64,000 bases of DNA from positions 27,185 to 91,184 of the forward strand of contig CAJWEZ010000007.1 of the NCBI GenBank assembly GCA_913030605.1. The letters are read 5' to 3'. Positions 52,150 to 59,714 of the stretch are shown here, one piece after another; position 1 is the stretch's first letter, and each line of letters opens with the position of its first letter. The translations under genes were made by a program, and so were the position numbers. The notes beneath the pieces were generated by a model, which saw only the letters and a list, made by a program, of their open reading frames with translations, ran no database searches and was not told the DNA's origin. This stretch comes from an uncultured Spirochaeta sp. (GTDB lineage Bacteria > Spirochaetota > Spirochaetia > DSM-27196 > Alkalispirochaetaceae).

Positions 52150-53272
52150 ACTGGCGGCGGGGCAGCGATTCTCGCATCCCGTCTACATGGACGAAGACAA
52201 CCTGTTCGTGCCGGAAGGACTTCCGATCAAGGAGCGTGATATTGAACGTCTCCACAAATGGGGAATCCATGAGGTGTACTCCGACGGCGAACCGATCTCC
52301 GAGGATCCTCAGCAGGCGTTCAACGCGTTCTTCCTCAAGGCGTTTACGAGTCCAGCGCAGAAGGCGATCACCAACCAGTACGGTGCGATGCGCCAGCAGC
52401 TGATGGAGCTGTTCGGCCGGTTGCGGGCCGGCGAGAAGGTCGAACAGGACGTGGTGAACGGTCTGATTGATCGCCTTCTTCGGATGCTTGAATCCAATCC
52501 CAACGACGTGATTCAGTACATGCTCTACGGCATGCAGGGCGAAACCGGCGACGTCGAGAACGCGTTGAACGTGGCGATCCTGGTCGCTCTGGTGGGGCAA
52601 AAGCTTCAGATGGCACGCCATCGCATTCTGGCACTGGTTACCGCCGGTCTACTGCACGACATCGGCATGCTGCGCGTCAGTCCCGAAATCGTGAACAAAC
52701 GCGGCAAGCTCACACCGGAGGAGCGCCGACAGATTCAGACGCATCCGGTTCATTCGTATCGAATCATCACCAAGGAACTCGCCTTTGGAGACGAGGTCGG
52801 GCTTCCTGCGCTGCAGCACCAGGAACGCTGGGATGGGGCGGGATATCCCCGGCGGCTCGCAAAGGATGCGATTCGCCTTGAGGCGCGCATCATATCGGTG
52901 GCCGACTCGTTTGTGGCCATGGTGTCCAACAAACCCTATCGCACGTCGATGATCGGCTATACGGCGATCAGGAACCTTCTGAGCGACAACGGTACGCGGT
53001 TCGATCCTCAGGTGCTCAAGATCTTTATTCAGGTTCTGGGAATCTACCCAATCGGCAGCATCGTTTTGCTCAGTGACAGCAGTGTATGCCGGGTTCTCGA
53101 AAACCGCAGTGCAGCACCGCTGAAGCCACGCGTGAAAGTGATTATCGACGCCGAGGGCCACGAATTCATCGACGACAACGGCCCCGAAGTCGACCTCGCC
53201 GAGAACAAGCAGCTGTTCATCGCCAAGGCGGTGGACGCAAACTCACTCGCGGACCAGCACCGGTCAACCTGA
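52127..53272 (+). CDS. HD-GYP domain protein (probable c-di-GMP phosphodiesterase)
   Basis: 381 aa. An N-terminal DUF3391-like domain (IAVSELAAGQRFSHPVY) is followed by an HD-GYP domain: HD in LLHDIGML (about 177), HPVHSYRI, and the GYP motif HQERWDGAGYP (about 231), in which the usual second His of HHE is Gln. Whether the metal site and phosphodiesterase activity survive is uncertain. It probably hydrolyses c-di-GMP, in keeping with neighbouring flagellar export genes. It overlaps the FlhX gene by 23 nt. Confidence 0.85.
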   Translation: MKKIAVSELAAGQRFSHPVYMDEDNLFVPEGLPIKERDIERLHKWGIHEVYSDGEPISEDPQQAFNAFFLKAFTSPAQKAITNQYGAMRQQLMELFGRLRAGEKVEQDVVNGLIDRLLRMLESNPNDVIQYMLYGMQGETGDVENALNVAILVALVGQKLQMARHRILALVTAGLLHDIGMLRVSPEIVNKRGKLTPEERRQIQTHPVHSYRIITKELAFGDEVGLPALQHQERWDGAGYPRRLAKDAIRLEARIISVADSFVAMVSNKPYRTSMIGYTAIRNLLSDNGTRFDPQVLKIFIQVLGIYPIGSIVLLSDSSVCRVLENRSAAPLKPRVKVIIDAEGHEFIDDNGPEVDLAENKQLFIAKAVDANSLADQHRST

Positions 53273-53294
53273 CGGCGCCGGGGGGCGTGTCCCG

Positions 53295-53660
53295 GTGACC
53301 GGCCATGAACGCGGTCGCCGGGGCGAAACCGTCGCTGCCCGCTACCTTACCCAAAAAGGATACGAGATTCTCGAACGGAACTTCAGGACTACGCGGGGGG
53401 AGGTCGATATTGTATGTGGGACCGCTGGGCTTGTTGTCTTCGTGGAGGTCAAGAGCTGGCGGTTCCTGGATCGGGAGGCACTGGGTGACGCGATCGACCA
53501 CCGCAAGCGTCGGCGCATCACCAGCGTGGCACGTCGCTACCTTCGTGAGCGGTGCCCGGGTGCGCCCCCGTCAGTGAGATTCGACGTGGTGTACGTGCCG
53601 TCCGACAACGGGATGCCGTACCACATCCAGGGAGCTTTCGAGTCCGCATGGCCAGAGTAG
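53295..53660 (+). CDS. yraN: UPF0102 endonuclease-like protein YraN
   Basis: 121 aa from GTG 53295, MTGHERGRRGETVAARYL. The nuclease-like motif is visible as GEVDIVCG ... VFVEVKSW (acidic residues and the EVK triad). The biochemical role of the family is not established. It follows the HD-GYP gene by 22 nt and overlaps the small downstream gene by 13 nt. Confidence 0.88.
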   Translation: MTGHERGRRGETVAARYLTQKGYEILERNFRTTRGEVDIVCGTAGLVVFVEVKSWRFLDREALGDAIDHRKRRRITSVARRYLRERCPGAPPSVRFDVVYVPSDNGMPYHIQGAFESAWPE

Positions 53661-53866
53661 CGCGCACGATCGATCAACGCCGCATTCGCCGTCTCCGGCA
53701 GCAGATCCAGGATCCGGCCTATCTGGACGGTGCCGTGGACCGTCTGGCCGGTCAGATCACCGAGCGTCTGCTTGGGGTCACCGAACAGCCCCAGGAACTG
53801 GCACTTCATCGCTCCGAGAGCGCATCCAGAAAAGACATCGCCCGGTTTCTCGTGGACGACGAGTAA
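53648..53866 (+). CDS. Small basic hypothetical protein
   Basis: 72 aa, overlapping yraN by 13 nt. It is Arg-rich at the start (ARVARTIDQRRIRRLR) and helical. I do not recognise it. The last 61 nt overlap the 3' end of a convergent gene on the minus strand. Confidence 0.5.
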   Translation: MARVARTIDQRRIRRLRQQIQDPAYLDGAVDRLAGQITERLLGVTEQPQELALHRSESASRKDIARFLVDDE

Positions 53867-54561
53867 CCGCTGGAGGCGATTCCGACCAGGGCGTCGAGCA
53901 GTGGCGCGTATTCGGCGTTCCACGTCCGGGTCGAGAGCTCGCGGGCGGCAATCAGCAGACGTACGATCTCTTCTTCCGGCGCGCCCCGTCGAACGGCGCG
54001 CTGCAGCGCGTCGGCGACCGCCTGAAAATCCTCATCGGGGGTGCTGCCGGGGACTGCAGCGAGAAAGTGTGCGGCGCCGGCACGCACGGACGCGTCATCG
54101 TCGCTGCTGAGCGAGTCGCGAAGCTGTTTCCGGGCGACATCACCGCCCAGCGTCGCGAGCAGTCCCAGCGCCTGCAGACGAATGATCGGGTCAACCGAGT
54201 AGTCCGTCGGGGTTTGGAGAATCCGGTATTCCTCCCCCAGCAGGTCAACCACCAGCGGTACCGCCGCGATACGCATGGTGGCGCGGCCGTAGCGGGCGAT
54301 ATCCTCCTGGATCATCCCGAGCGCCTGGCGCTGAAAGACCGGCGAGCGACTCTGCAGCCAGGTTTGTGTCTGCAGGGCGCGACGTTCAACCTCCGGGGGA
54401 ACGCTGCCGACCGGGATCCATTCCGGTTGCTCACCGGTGCTTTTGGACGCGTCCGGAGCCGGGACCACCTCCTGGGTGACAGCGATGCCGGCGGTCACGA
54501 GAAACAGGCCGATCAGGAGACCTCTGACGGTAAAGGGCAGGCGACGGCGCCGGGGAGTTGC
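53806..54561 (-). CDS. Exported HEAT-repeat-like hypothetical protein
   Basis: 251 aa from GTG 54561; a TTG at 54600 would add 13 residues. A basic start and membrane segment (about 11-30) predict export or anchoring. The body resembles HEAT repeats (RLQALGLLATLGGDVARKQ, VRAGAAHFLAAVPGS). No function is assigned. Its 3' end overlaps the small gene on the plus strand by 61 nt, and it is divergent from coaD. Confidence 0.65.
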   Translation of the reverse strand, partial: ATPRRRRLPFTVRGLLIGLFLVTAGIAVTQEVVPAPDASKSTGEQPEWIPVGSVPPEVERRALQTQTWLQSRSPVFQRQALGMIQEDIARYGRATMRIAAVPLVVDLLGEEYRILQTPTDYSVDPIIRLQALGLLATLGGDVARKQLRDSLSSDDDASVRAGAAHFLAAVPGSTPDEDFQAVADALQRAVRRGAPEEEIVRLLIAARELSTRTWNAEYAPLLDALVGIASSGYSSSTRNRAMSFLDALSER

Positions 54562-54593
54562 CACAGCGCCAAGAGTGCCCCCGGGGCGTGTAC

Positions 54594-54622
54594 TTGTCAA
54601 CGGCTCGGTCCGCCACTACTAT
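54594..54622 (+). promoter_or_regulatory. Putative promoter of coaD, nearly leaderless
   Basis: TTGTCA (54594-54599), 17-bp spacer, TACTAT (54617-54622), ending 8 nt before the coaD ATG at 54631, so the transcript would begin at or just before the start codon. Confidence 0.45.
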
Positions 54623-54630
54623 GGTGAGCG

Positions 54631-55134
54631 ATGTTGCGTGCACTCATGCCGGGGTCGTTCGACCCACCCACCAACGGTCATCTTAATCTTCTGGATCGCG
54701 CGGTACGCATCTACGATCACGTGGACGTGGTGATCGCACAGAACTCCCAGAAACGCTATACGTTCGATGCCGACGAGCGCCTGGACATGATGCAGCGGCT
54801 GACCCGGCAGTACGACACGGTGGACGTGCACATCTGGGACCGGATGATCGTGGAGTTTGCCCGCAAGGTGGGTGCACGGATCATGATTCGGGGCGTTCGG
54901 GCCCTTTCGGACTTCTCCTACGAGTTCGAGCTCTCCATGCTGAACAAAGGGTTGGATCCGGAGATCGAAACGATTTTCATGCCCACGGACGCACAGTATT
55001 TCGTCCTGCGCTCGTCATCGATCAAGGAACTGGTTCGGTTGGGGGGCGACGTGAGCGCTATGGTTCCTCCGCTGGTCGAGGAGCGCCTCAGGGACCGTAT
55101 CCGGGAGGCTGAGTCGGCCTCCGACCGAGGTTGA
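54631..55134 (+). CDS. coaD: Phosphopantetheine adenylyltransferase
   Basis: 167 aa. The nucleotidyltransferase signature GSFDPPTNGHL is at residues 8-18, with FVLRSSSIKEL near the C-terminus. It makes dephospho-CoA from 4'-phosphopantetheine and ATP, the penultimate step of CoA synthesis. No Shine-Dalgarno sequence is evident. The stop overlaps the -35 of the rpmF promoter. Confidence 0.95.
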   Translation: MLRALMPGSFDPPTNGHLNLLDRAVRIYDHVDVVIAQNSQKRYTFDADERLDMMQRLTRQYDTVDVHIWDRMIVEFARKVGARIMIRGVRALSDFSYEFELSMLNKGLDPEIETIFMPTDAQYFVLRSSSIKELVRLGGDVSAMVPPLVEERLRDRIREAESASDRG

Positions 55135-55160
55135 CAAAGCGGGGAGAGCGCCTTTATTAT
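55131..55160 (+). promoter_or_regulatory. Sigma-70 promoter of rpmF-acpP-rnc
   Basis: A perfect -35 TTGACA (55131-55136), 18-bp spacer and -10 TATTAT (55155-55160; 5 of 6), overlapping the end of coaD, about 50 bp before rpmF. Confidence 0.75.
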
Positions 55161-55212
55161 CGCCAGACCTGAATTACGCAGACGTGAGTTGATACGAGGG
55201 GAATAAATCCAT

Positions 55213-55401
55213 ATGGCAGTACCGAAGAAGAAACACTCGAAATCCAGGACGCGGCGTCGCCGCAAAATCAATGGCAAGCTTGGTCTTCCGACTCTGGTGA
55301 CCTCGCCGGAATCCGGTGAGCTGGTTCGGCGTCATCGCGTTGATCTCTCGTCCGGTTTTTACCGGGGCAAACGGGTAATCGACGAAGGTGAGCTGAGCTG
55401 A
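55213..55401 (+). CDS. rpmF: 50S ribosomal protein L32
   Basis: 62 aa: MAVPKKKHSKSRTRRRRKIN, typical L32. The usual zinc-binding cysteines are absent, so it is a Cys-less (C-) L32 form. GAGGGGAA lies in the leader. It is followed by acpP, the normal order with fatty-acid genes in many bacteria. Confidence 0.95.
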   Translation: MAVPKKKHSKSRTRRRRKINGKLGLPTLVTSPESGELVRRHRVDLSSGFYRGKRVIDEGELS

Positions 55402-55439
55402 TCGAGCCAGCATCGGACTGAACAAGAGGAGGATCCGTT

Positions 55440-55676
55440 ATGGACGAACTGTTTGAAAAGATGAAGAAGCTGATCGCCGAGAAGCTTGAGATCGACGAGG
55501 AGAAAATCACTCCCGAGTCGTCGTTCCGTCAGGACCTCGGCGCTGACAGTCTCGATACCTACGAGCTTGTGTACGCAATCGAAGAGGAGATGGGCATTTC
55601 CATCCCCGATGAGAAGGCGAACGAGTTCGAGACCGTTGGCGACGCGCTCAACTTCCTGAAAAGTCAGCAGAAGTAA
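55440..55676 (+). CDS. acpP: Acyl carrier protein
   Basis: 78 aa. Phosphopantetheine is attached to Ser37 in GADSLDTYELVYAIEEEMG. The protein is acidic as expected. It carries acyl intermediates of fatty acid synthesis. AAGAGGAGG lies before the ATG. A terminator-like hairpin follows before rnc. Confidence 0.97.
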   Translation: MDELFEKMKKLIAEKLEIDEEKITPESSFRQDLGADSLDTYELVYAIEEEMGISIPDEKANEFETVGDALNFLKSQQK

Positions 55677-55680
55677 GCTG

Positions 55681-55711
55681 ACGACCGGGCCCCTGGTGGC
55701 CCGGTCGTTTT
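55681..55711 (+). terminator. Intrinsic terminator or attenuator between acpP and rnc
   Basis: A perfect 10-bp stem CGACCGGGCC / GGCCCGGTCG (one more A-T pair at its base), a 6-nt loop CCTGGT and a run of T directly after. It begins 4 nt after the acpP stop and ends 14 nt before the rnc ATG, so it may reduce rnc expression relative to acpP. Confidence 0.75.
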
Positions 55712-55724
55712 ATGATTGCCGGTC

Positions 55725-56573
55725 ATGTTCCGACGAAACCAGGACGACGGCAATCCCCTGGACGGTGCGCGGAAGAAAGAGCTTCAGCTCTTCGAGAACC
55801 AGGCCGGTCTGCGTTTCCGGAAGCTCGAGCTGCTCAACCAGGCGTTTTCACACCGCTCCCACGCCAATGAGATGGGAGACGGGGTCGCCAACAATGAGCG
55901 TCTTGAGTTTCTGGGTGACTCTGTCCTCGGGCTGGTTGTCGCGGAGTACCTTTATCAGGAGCTCAGCGACCGTCCCGAAGGGGATCTGGCCCGAATCAAA
56001 AGCTACGTAGTCAGTGAAGACAGCCTCGCCGCGATCGCCCGATCGTTACGGGTCGACAACTTTATCCTTATCGGCAAGGGTGAAGAGCACTCCGGTGGCC
56101 GCGGGAAAAAGGCGATTCTCGCGGATGCCCTCGAGGCGATCATCGGCGCGTACTTCCTTGACTCCGGTTTCAAACCCGCCCGAAAGTTCATTCTCACCTA
56201 CCTGGTTCCCGAGATCCACAAGGTTCTGGAGGACCGCCACCGCAAGGACTACAAGACGCTTTTGCAGGAGTACGTCCAGAAACGGTTCAAGACATATCCA
56301 CGCTACACGCTCCAGAAACGCACCGGTCCGGACCACGATCGAACGTTCTGGATAGAGGTAGAGGTCGCCGGCTCGGTATTCGGCCCGGGTGAGGGCAAGA
56401 ACAAGAAAGAGGCCGAACAGGCGGCGGCGGAGGTGGCGTGGCACGCGATGGTGGAGCCGGAGGAATCCGGAGGCGTGTCTCCGTCGGAGTCCTCCGGCAC
56501 CGGTGCGCGCGATCGCCAGAAACCGAAACCTGTACGTCGCGGCCGCGCCCCCCGCAGTCGGGAACGACAGTAG
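55725..56573 (+). CDS. rnc: Ribonuclease III
   Basis: 282 aa from ATG 55725. The catalytic signature NERLEFLGDSVLG is at about residues 57-69, and the second acidic region is in DALEAIIGAYFLDSG. A dsRNA-binding domain occupies about 175-250 (DYKTLLQEYVQKR, GEGKNKKEAEQAAAEVAW). The C-terminal 35 residues form a Pro/Ser/Arg-rich basic extension that is not part of the core enzyme. It processes rRNA and double-stranded RNA. Confidence 0.95.
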   Translation: MFRRNQDDGNPLDGARKKELQLFENQAGLRFRKLELLNQAFSHRSHANEMGDGVANNERLEFLGDSVLGLVVAEYLYQELSDRPEGDLARIKSYVVSEDSLAAIARSLRVDNFILIGKGEEHSGGRGKKAILADALEAIIGAYFLDSGFKPARKFILTYLVPEIHKVLEDRHRKDYKTLLQEYVQKRFKTYPRYTLQKRTGPDHDRTFWIEVEVAGSVFGPGEGKNKKEAEQAAAEVAWHAMVEPEESGGVSPSESSGTGARDRQKPKPVRRGRAPRSRERQ

Positions 56574-56589
56574 CGCGGCCGACGCGGAA

Positions 56590-57963
56590 TCACGAACCGC
56601 CGTCGTCGGCGGTTTGCGTGTCCAGTCGGGAGTCGGCAAATCGCCGCGCGATCGTCAGCAGCTGGTCGCGTGTGTTTTGTTCGGGGTTGTCCAGTACGGT
56701 CTCGAGCAGTTCATCGAGCAGTATACCCACGATCGGTCCCGGCGATATCCGGAGTTCCGTCATCAGGTCCCGGCCGTTTACGGCGAGGTCACGTACGGTG
56801 AGGGCGTGACCCTCCCGACACGCGGCGGTGACGCGCTCCTCGAGACGCAGCAGCCCGGGGTCGGTGGGAGGCGCACCCGTCTTGCCACAGATATCGGCCC
56901 GACGAAGGACCAGCAGGTCCGCGGCGGCGGTGGTCCCGACGCGGGACACGAACCGCCGAATGGCCGCGTCGGTGGAATCGCCGTGGACGCCGAACATGTG
57001 GTGTCGAACGAGGTGACGCACCCCCTCGATCCGTTCGCGCGAGGCGCGCAGACGCGTCAGGATTGCGGTTGCCATCTCTGCGGAGCGTTCATCGTGCCCG
57101 TGAAAATGCCGTCCGCGGTCGTCGTGGCCGGAACACCGTGGCTTGGCGAGATCGTGGAACAGCGCCGCCCATCGGAGCGTGGCGTGATCCCGCGGGGCGC
57201 AGTCGCAGCTGGCAACAAGGTGATCGAAAAGACCGTCCACGGCCGCAGCTCCCGCCGGCGGCCGGTCGCCCTCAAGGAGTTCCGGAATAAGGTCCTCGAG
57301 GAGGTGTGTGTCACGCAGGAGACGCCATCCTGTGGACGGACGCGATGCCGCCATCATTTTCTCGAACTCCTGCAACACCCGCTCGGCGGCGACCGTGGTG
57401 ATCTCGGCGTGGTGACGGGCGACCGCGGCGCGAAGCGCGGGGTCCACGTCAAACTCAAGCGCGGTGGCGAACCGTACCGCTCGCAGCATGCGCAGGGCAT
57501 CCTCGCCGAAACGGGTATCCGGGTCTCCGACTGTGCGTACGAGGCGGCGCCGGAGGTCCTCGCGCCCGCCGTGCGGATCGTGGATGCGCCCGCTGGCGGG
57601 GTCCATTGCGATCGCGTTGATCGTGAGATCGCGTCGAGCGAGGTCCTCGTCCAGCGATCGTGTGAAGTGAACCGCATCGGGGTGGCGGTGATCGGCGTAC
57701 GTCCCGTCGACGCGGTAGGTGGTGACTTCAAACTGGCTGCCCTCAAACAGGACCGTCACCGTTCCGTGCTGCACGCCCGTCGGAATCGTACGCCGGAACA
57801 GCCGCTGAACCTCGTCGGGGGTGGCGGAGGTGGCGAAATCGTAGTCGGTCACCGTCCGTCCGAGAAGTCCGTCGCGGACAGCACCCCCCACGATATACAG
57901 CTCATGGCCGGCGTCGGTGAAACGGCGGGCGAATCGGCGGATTGAACGGGGAACGTGATTCAT
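56590..57963 (-). CDS. cca: CCA tRNA nucleotidyltransferase with HD domain
   Basis: 457 aa from ATG 57963; the longer open frame upstream is out of context. The class II nucleotidyltransferase core has GGAVRD, DYDFAT (catalytic DxD) and RRDLTINAIA (RRD). An HD-type region (RWAALFHDLAKPRC) follows. It adds CCA to tRNA 3' ends; because none of the three tRNAs in this window encodes CCA, it is required here. It is convergent with rnc and lies downstream of flaB on the same strand. Confidence 0.94.
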   Translation of the reverse strand: MNHVPRSIRRFARRFTDAGHELYIVGGAVRDGLLGRTVTDYDFATSATPDEVQRLFRRTIPTGVQHGTVTVLFEGSQFEVTTYRVDGTYADHRHPDAVHFTRSLDEDLARRDLTINAIAMDPASGRIHDPHGGREDLRRRLVRTVGDPDTRFGEDALRMLRAVRFATALEFDVDPALRAAVARHHAEITTVAAERVLQEFEKMMAASRPSTGWRLLRDTHLLEDLIPELLEGDRPPAGAAAVDGLFDHLVASCDCAPRDHATLRWAALFHDLAKPRCSGHDDRGRHFHGHDERSAEMATAILTRLRASRERIEGVRHLVRHHMFGVHGDSTDAAIRRFVSRVGTTAAADLLVLRRADICGKTGAPPTDPGLLRLEERVTAACREGHALTVRDLAVNGRDLMTELRISPGPIVGILLDELLETVLDNPEQNTRDQLLTIARRFADSRLDTQTADDGGS

Positions 57964-58023
57964 CGTTGATGGACGGTAGCCGCGGCGGCGGCGCCTGTCA
58001 ATGTGGGACGTTCGGCGGCGAGG

Positions 58024-58059
58024 AAAAAAAAGGGGCGCCCCGAAGGGCGACCCTTTTTT
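58024..58059 (-). terminator. Intrinsic terminator of flaB
   Basis: Read on the minus strand, an A-tract, then GGGTCGCCC, loop TTCG, GGGCGCCCC, then a run of T residues. There is one internal G-A mismatch. It lies 19 nt after the flaB stop and, with tracts on both sides, can work in either direction. Confidence 0.88.
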
Positions 58060-58078
58060 CCGCGTTGGTTCGCAGACC

Positions 58079-58951
58079 TTACTGCAGGAGCTGCAGAACC
58101 GACTGAGTCGACTGGTTGGCCTGAGCCAGCATCGCCGTGGAAGACTGAACCAGAATCTGGTTCTTGGTGTAGTCGACCACTTCGCTTGCCATGTCGACGT
58201 CGCGGATGCGGGACTCCGCGGCCTGCATGTTCTCGGCTCCCACACTGAGACCGACCCGAGCCATGTCGAGACGGTTCTGGTAGGCACCGAGGTCGGCGCG
58301 CTGCTTGCTGACCTTCCGAAGCGCAGAGTCGATCACCGCGATGGACGAGTTGGCCGAGTCCGGAGTGGACAGGCTGATAAAGCTCGCCGTGTGCGGCAGA
58401 CCCGAGGTGCTCTGGAGACCGAGGCCCTGGGCGGTCATCGTTCCGATGAATACCCGTTCGCGCTGGTCCATGTTGGCGCCGATGTGGAACCACATGCTTG
58501 CCGTCACCGTGTTGGTGCCGGTTTCCTGCGCGAAGCGACCGGTCAACAGGTTCATCCCGTTGAACTGCGCGTGAGAAGCGATACGGTTCACCTCGTCGAC
58601 CAGCTGGGATACCTCGACCTGGATCTGCATACGATCCTCATCGGTGTAGATACCGTTGGAAGACTGAACCGCCAGCTCACGCAAGCGCTGCAGGATGTCC
58701 TGGGTCTCCTGCAGGTACCCTTCTGTGGTCTGGATGAGGGAGATGCCGTCCGCAGCGTTCCGCTCGGCCTGATTCAGACCGCGGATCTGGGACCGCATTT
58801 TCTCGCTCACCGCGAGGCCACTGGCATCATCACCGGCGCGGTTGATGCGCAATCCGCTGGACAGCTTCTCGATGTTTCCCTGAACATCGATGTTGTTGAA
58901 CTTCTGCTGCCGTTGGGCAAACATCGCGCTCATGTTGTGATTGATGATCAT
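58079..58951 (-). CDS. flaB: Flagellin FlaB (periplasmic flagellar core protein)
   Basis: 290 aa. The conserved N- and C-terminal coiled-coil domains are present ([64 protein letters not shown]), with only a short variable centre, as in FlaB proteins of spirochaetal periplasmic flagella. It lacks an export-cleaved signal and is exported by the type III pathway. AAGGAGGATGAC precedes the ATG. It is expressed from a sigma-28-type promoter and is probably modified by a Maf glycosyltransferase. Confidence 0.97.
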   Translation of the reverse strand: MIINHNMSAMFAQRQQKFNNIDVQGNIEKLSSGLRINRAGDDASGLAVSEKMRSQIRGLNQAERNAADGISLIQTTEGYLQETQDILQRLRELAVQSSNGIYTDEDRMQIQVEVSQLVDEVNRIASHAQFNGMNLLTGRFAQETGTNTVTASMWFHIGANMDQRERVFIGTMTAQGLGLQSTSGLPHTASFISLSTPDSANSSIAVIDSALRKVSKQRADLGAYQNRLDMARVGLSVGAENMQAAESRIRDVDMASEVVDYTKNQILVQSSTAMLAQANQSTQSVLQLLQ

Positions 58952-58999
58952 GTCATCCTCCTTGATAGATTTTCGAGGACATCCTTGTCCTCATTCAGA

Positions 59000-59027
59000 A
59001 CATCGGCGGCGGCGCAACGGCGCTTTA
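59000..59027 (-). promoter_or_regulatory. Sigma-28-type promoter of flaB
   Basis: On the minus strand, TAAA (59027-59024), a 16-bp spacer, then GCCGATGT (59007-59000). This is close to the sigma-28 consensus of TAAA, 15 bp, GCCGATAA. It ends about 49 bp before the flaB ATG. It fits flagellin being a late flagellar gene under FliA/sigma-D control. Confidence 0.75.
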
Positions 59028-59034
59028 GGTGTTT

Positions 59035-59063
59035 TTGACCGCGACGACGCAATCGCGTACGAT
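59035..59063 (+). promoter_or_regulatory. Putative promoter of thiN, leaderless
   Basis: TTGACC (59035-59040), 17-bp spacer, TACGAT (59058-59063). The thiN ATG at 59070 is only 6 nt beyond the -10 box, so the transcript would begin at or near the start codon. Confidence 0.4.
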
Positions 59064-59069
59064 ACGGGA

Positions 59070-59714
59070 ATGAACGTGCGGCACGGCATTGTTGTCACCG
59101 GGGGCAGGGCCCCGGAAGGACCGGTCTCTTTCAGCGATCGCGGTGCGTGTCTCGTGGTGGCGGCGGATTCGGGGGTGGATACGGCGATCGCGAAGGGTAT
59201 CACGCCGGACGCGGTTGTCGGCGACATGGATTCGCTGAGTGTCACCGATCTCACGGAACGGTTCCCGAAGGCAACGGTTGAACGCTTCGATCGTGCCAAG
59301 GACTGGACCGACACGGAAATCGCCCTCGAGTTTCTCTGGAAACGATCGATTCGAGAGATTACTATCGTTGGTGGAGGAGGTGGACGCCTGGATCACCTTC
59401 TTGGAATTCTGGCACTTTTTGAACGCGACAGGTATCCCCGCCGGTGGTTCACCGATCGCGAGGTCGTGACGCTGATCGACAGCGATGTATCGTTTACGGC
59501 GGCGGCGGGTGAGACGCTCTCGTTTTTTCCCGTCGGGCCCGACGTGGCGGAGATGAGCACATCGGGTCTCCGGTGGCCGCTGGACCGGTTTTCATGGCGC
59601 CACGGCGACGCCGGGGTCAGCAATGAGTGCAGAGGAGGAGCATGCCGGGTAAGTATGCGGAGCGGACGGCTTCTTATGGTCCGCGCCCTCCGGTCGCCGG
59701 TCCTGCTGCCGTAG
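59070..59714 (+). CDS. thiN: Thiamine pyrophosphokinase
   Basis: 214 aa from ATG 59070. The signature GDMDSL, then KDWTDTEIALEFLWK and GGGGGRLDHLLG match ThiN. It makes thiamine diphosphate from thiamine and ATP. The C-terminal GVSNECRGG segment is typical. The last 73 nt overlap the start of the DUF5312-like gene in another frame. Confidence 0.92.
   Translation: MNVRHGIVVTGGRAPEGPVSFSDRGACLVVAADSGVDTAIAKGITPDAVVGDMDSLSVTDLTERFPKATVERFDRAKDWTDTEIALEFLWKRSIREITIVGGGGGRLDHLLGILALFERDRYPRRWFTDREVVTLIDSDVSFTAAAGETLSFFPVGPDVAEMSTSGLRWPLDRFSWRHGDAGVSNECRGGACRVSMRSGRLLMVRALRSPVLLP

Noticed and set aside
56389..57945. 518-aa open frame on the plus strand opposite cca.
   Set aside because: It starts within rnc in another frame and runs antisense to cca. 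There is no domain or signal.
57964..58078. Possible small RNA between cca and flaB.
   Set aside because: Only the flaB terminator hairpin is visible; there is no promoter and no other structure.
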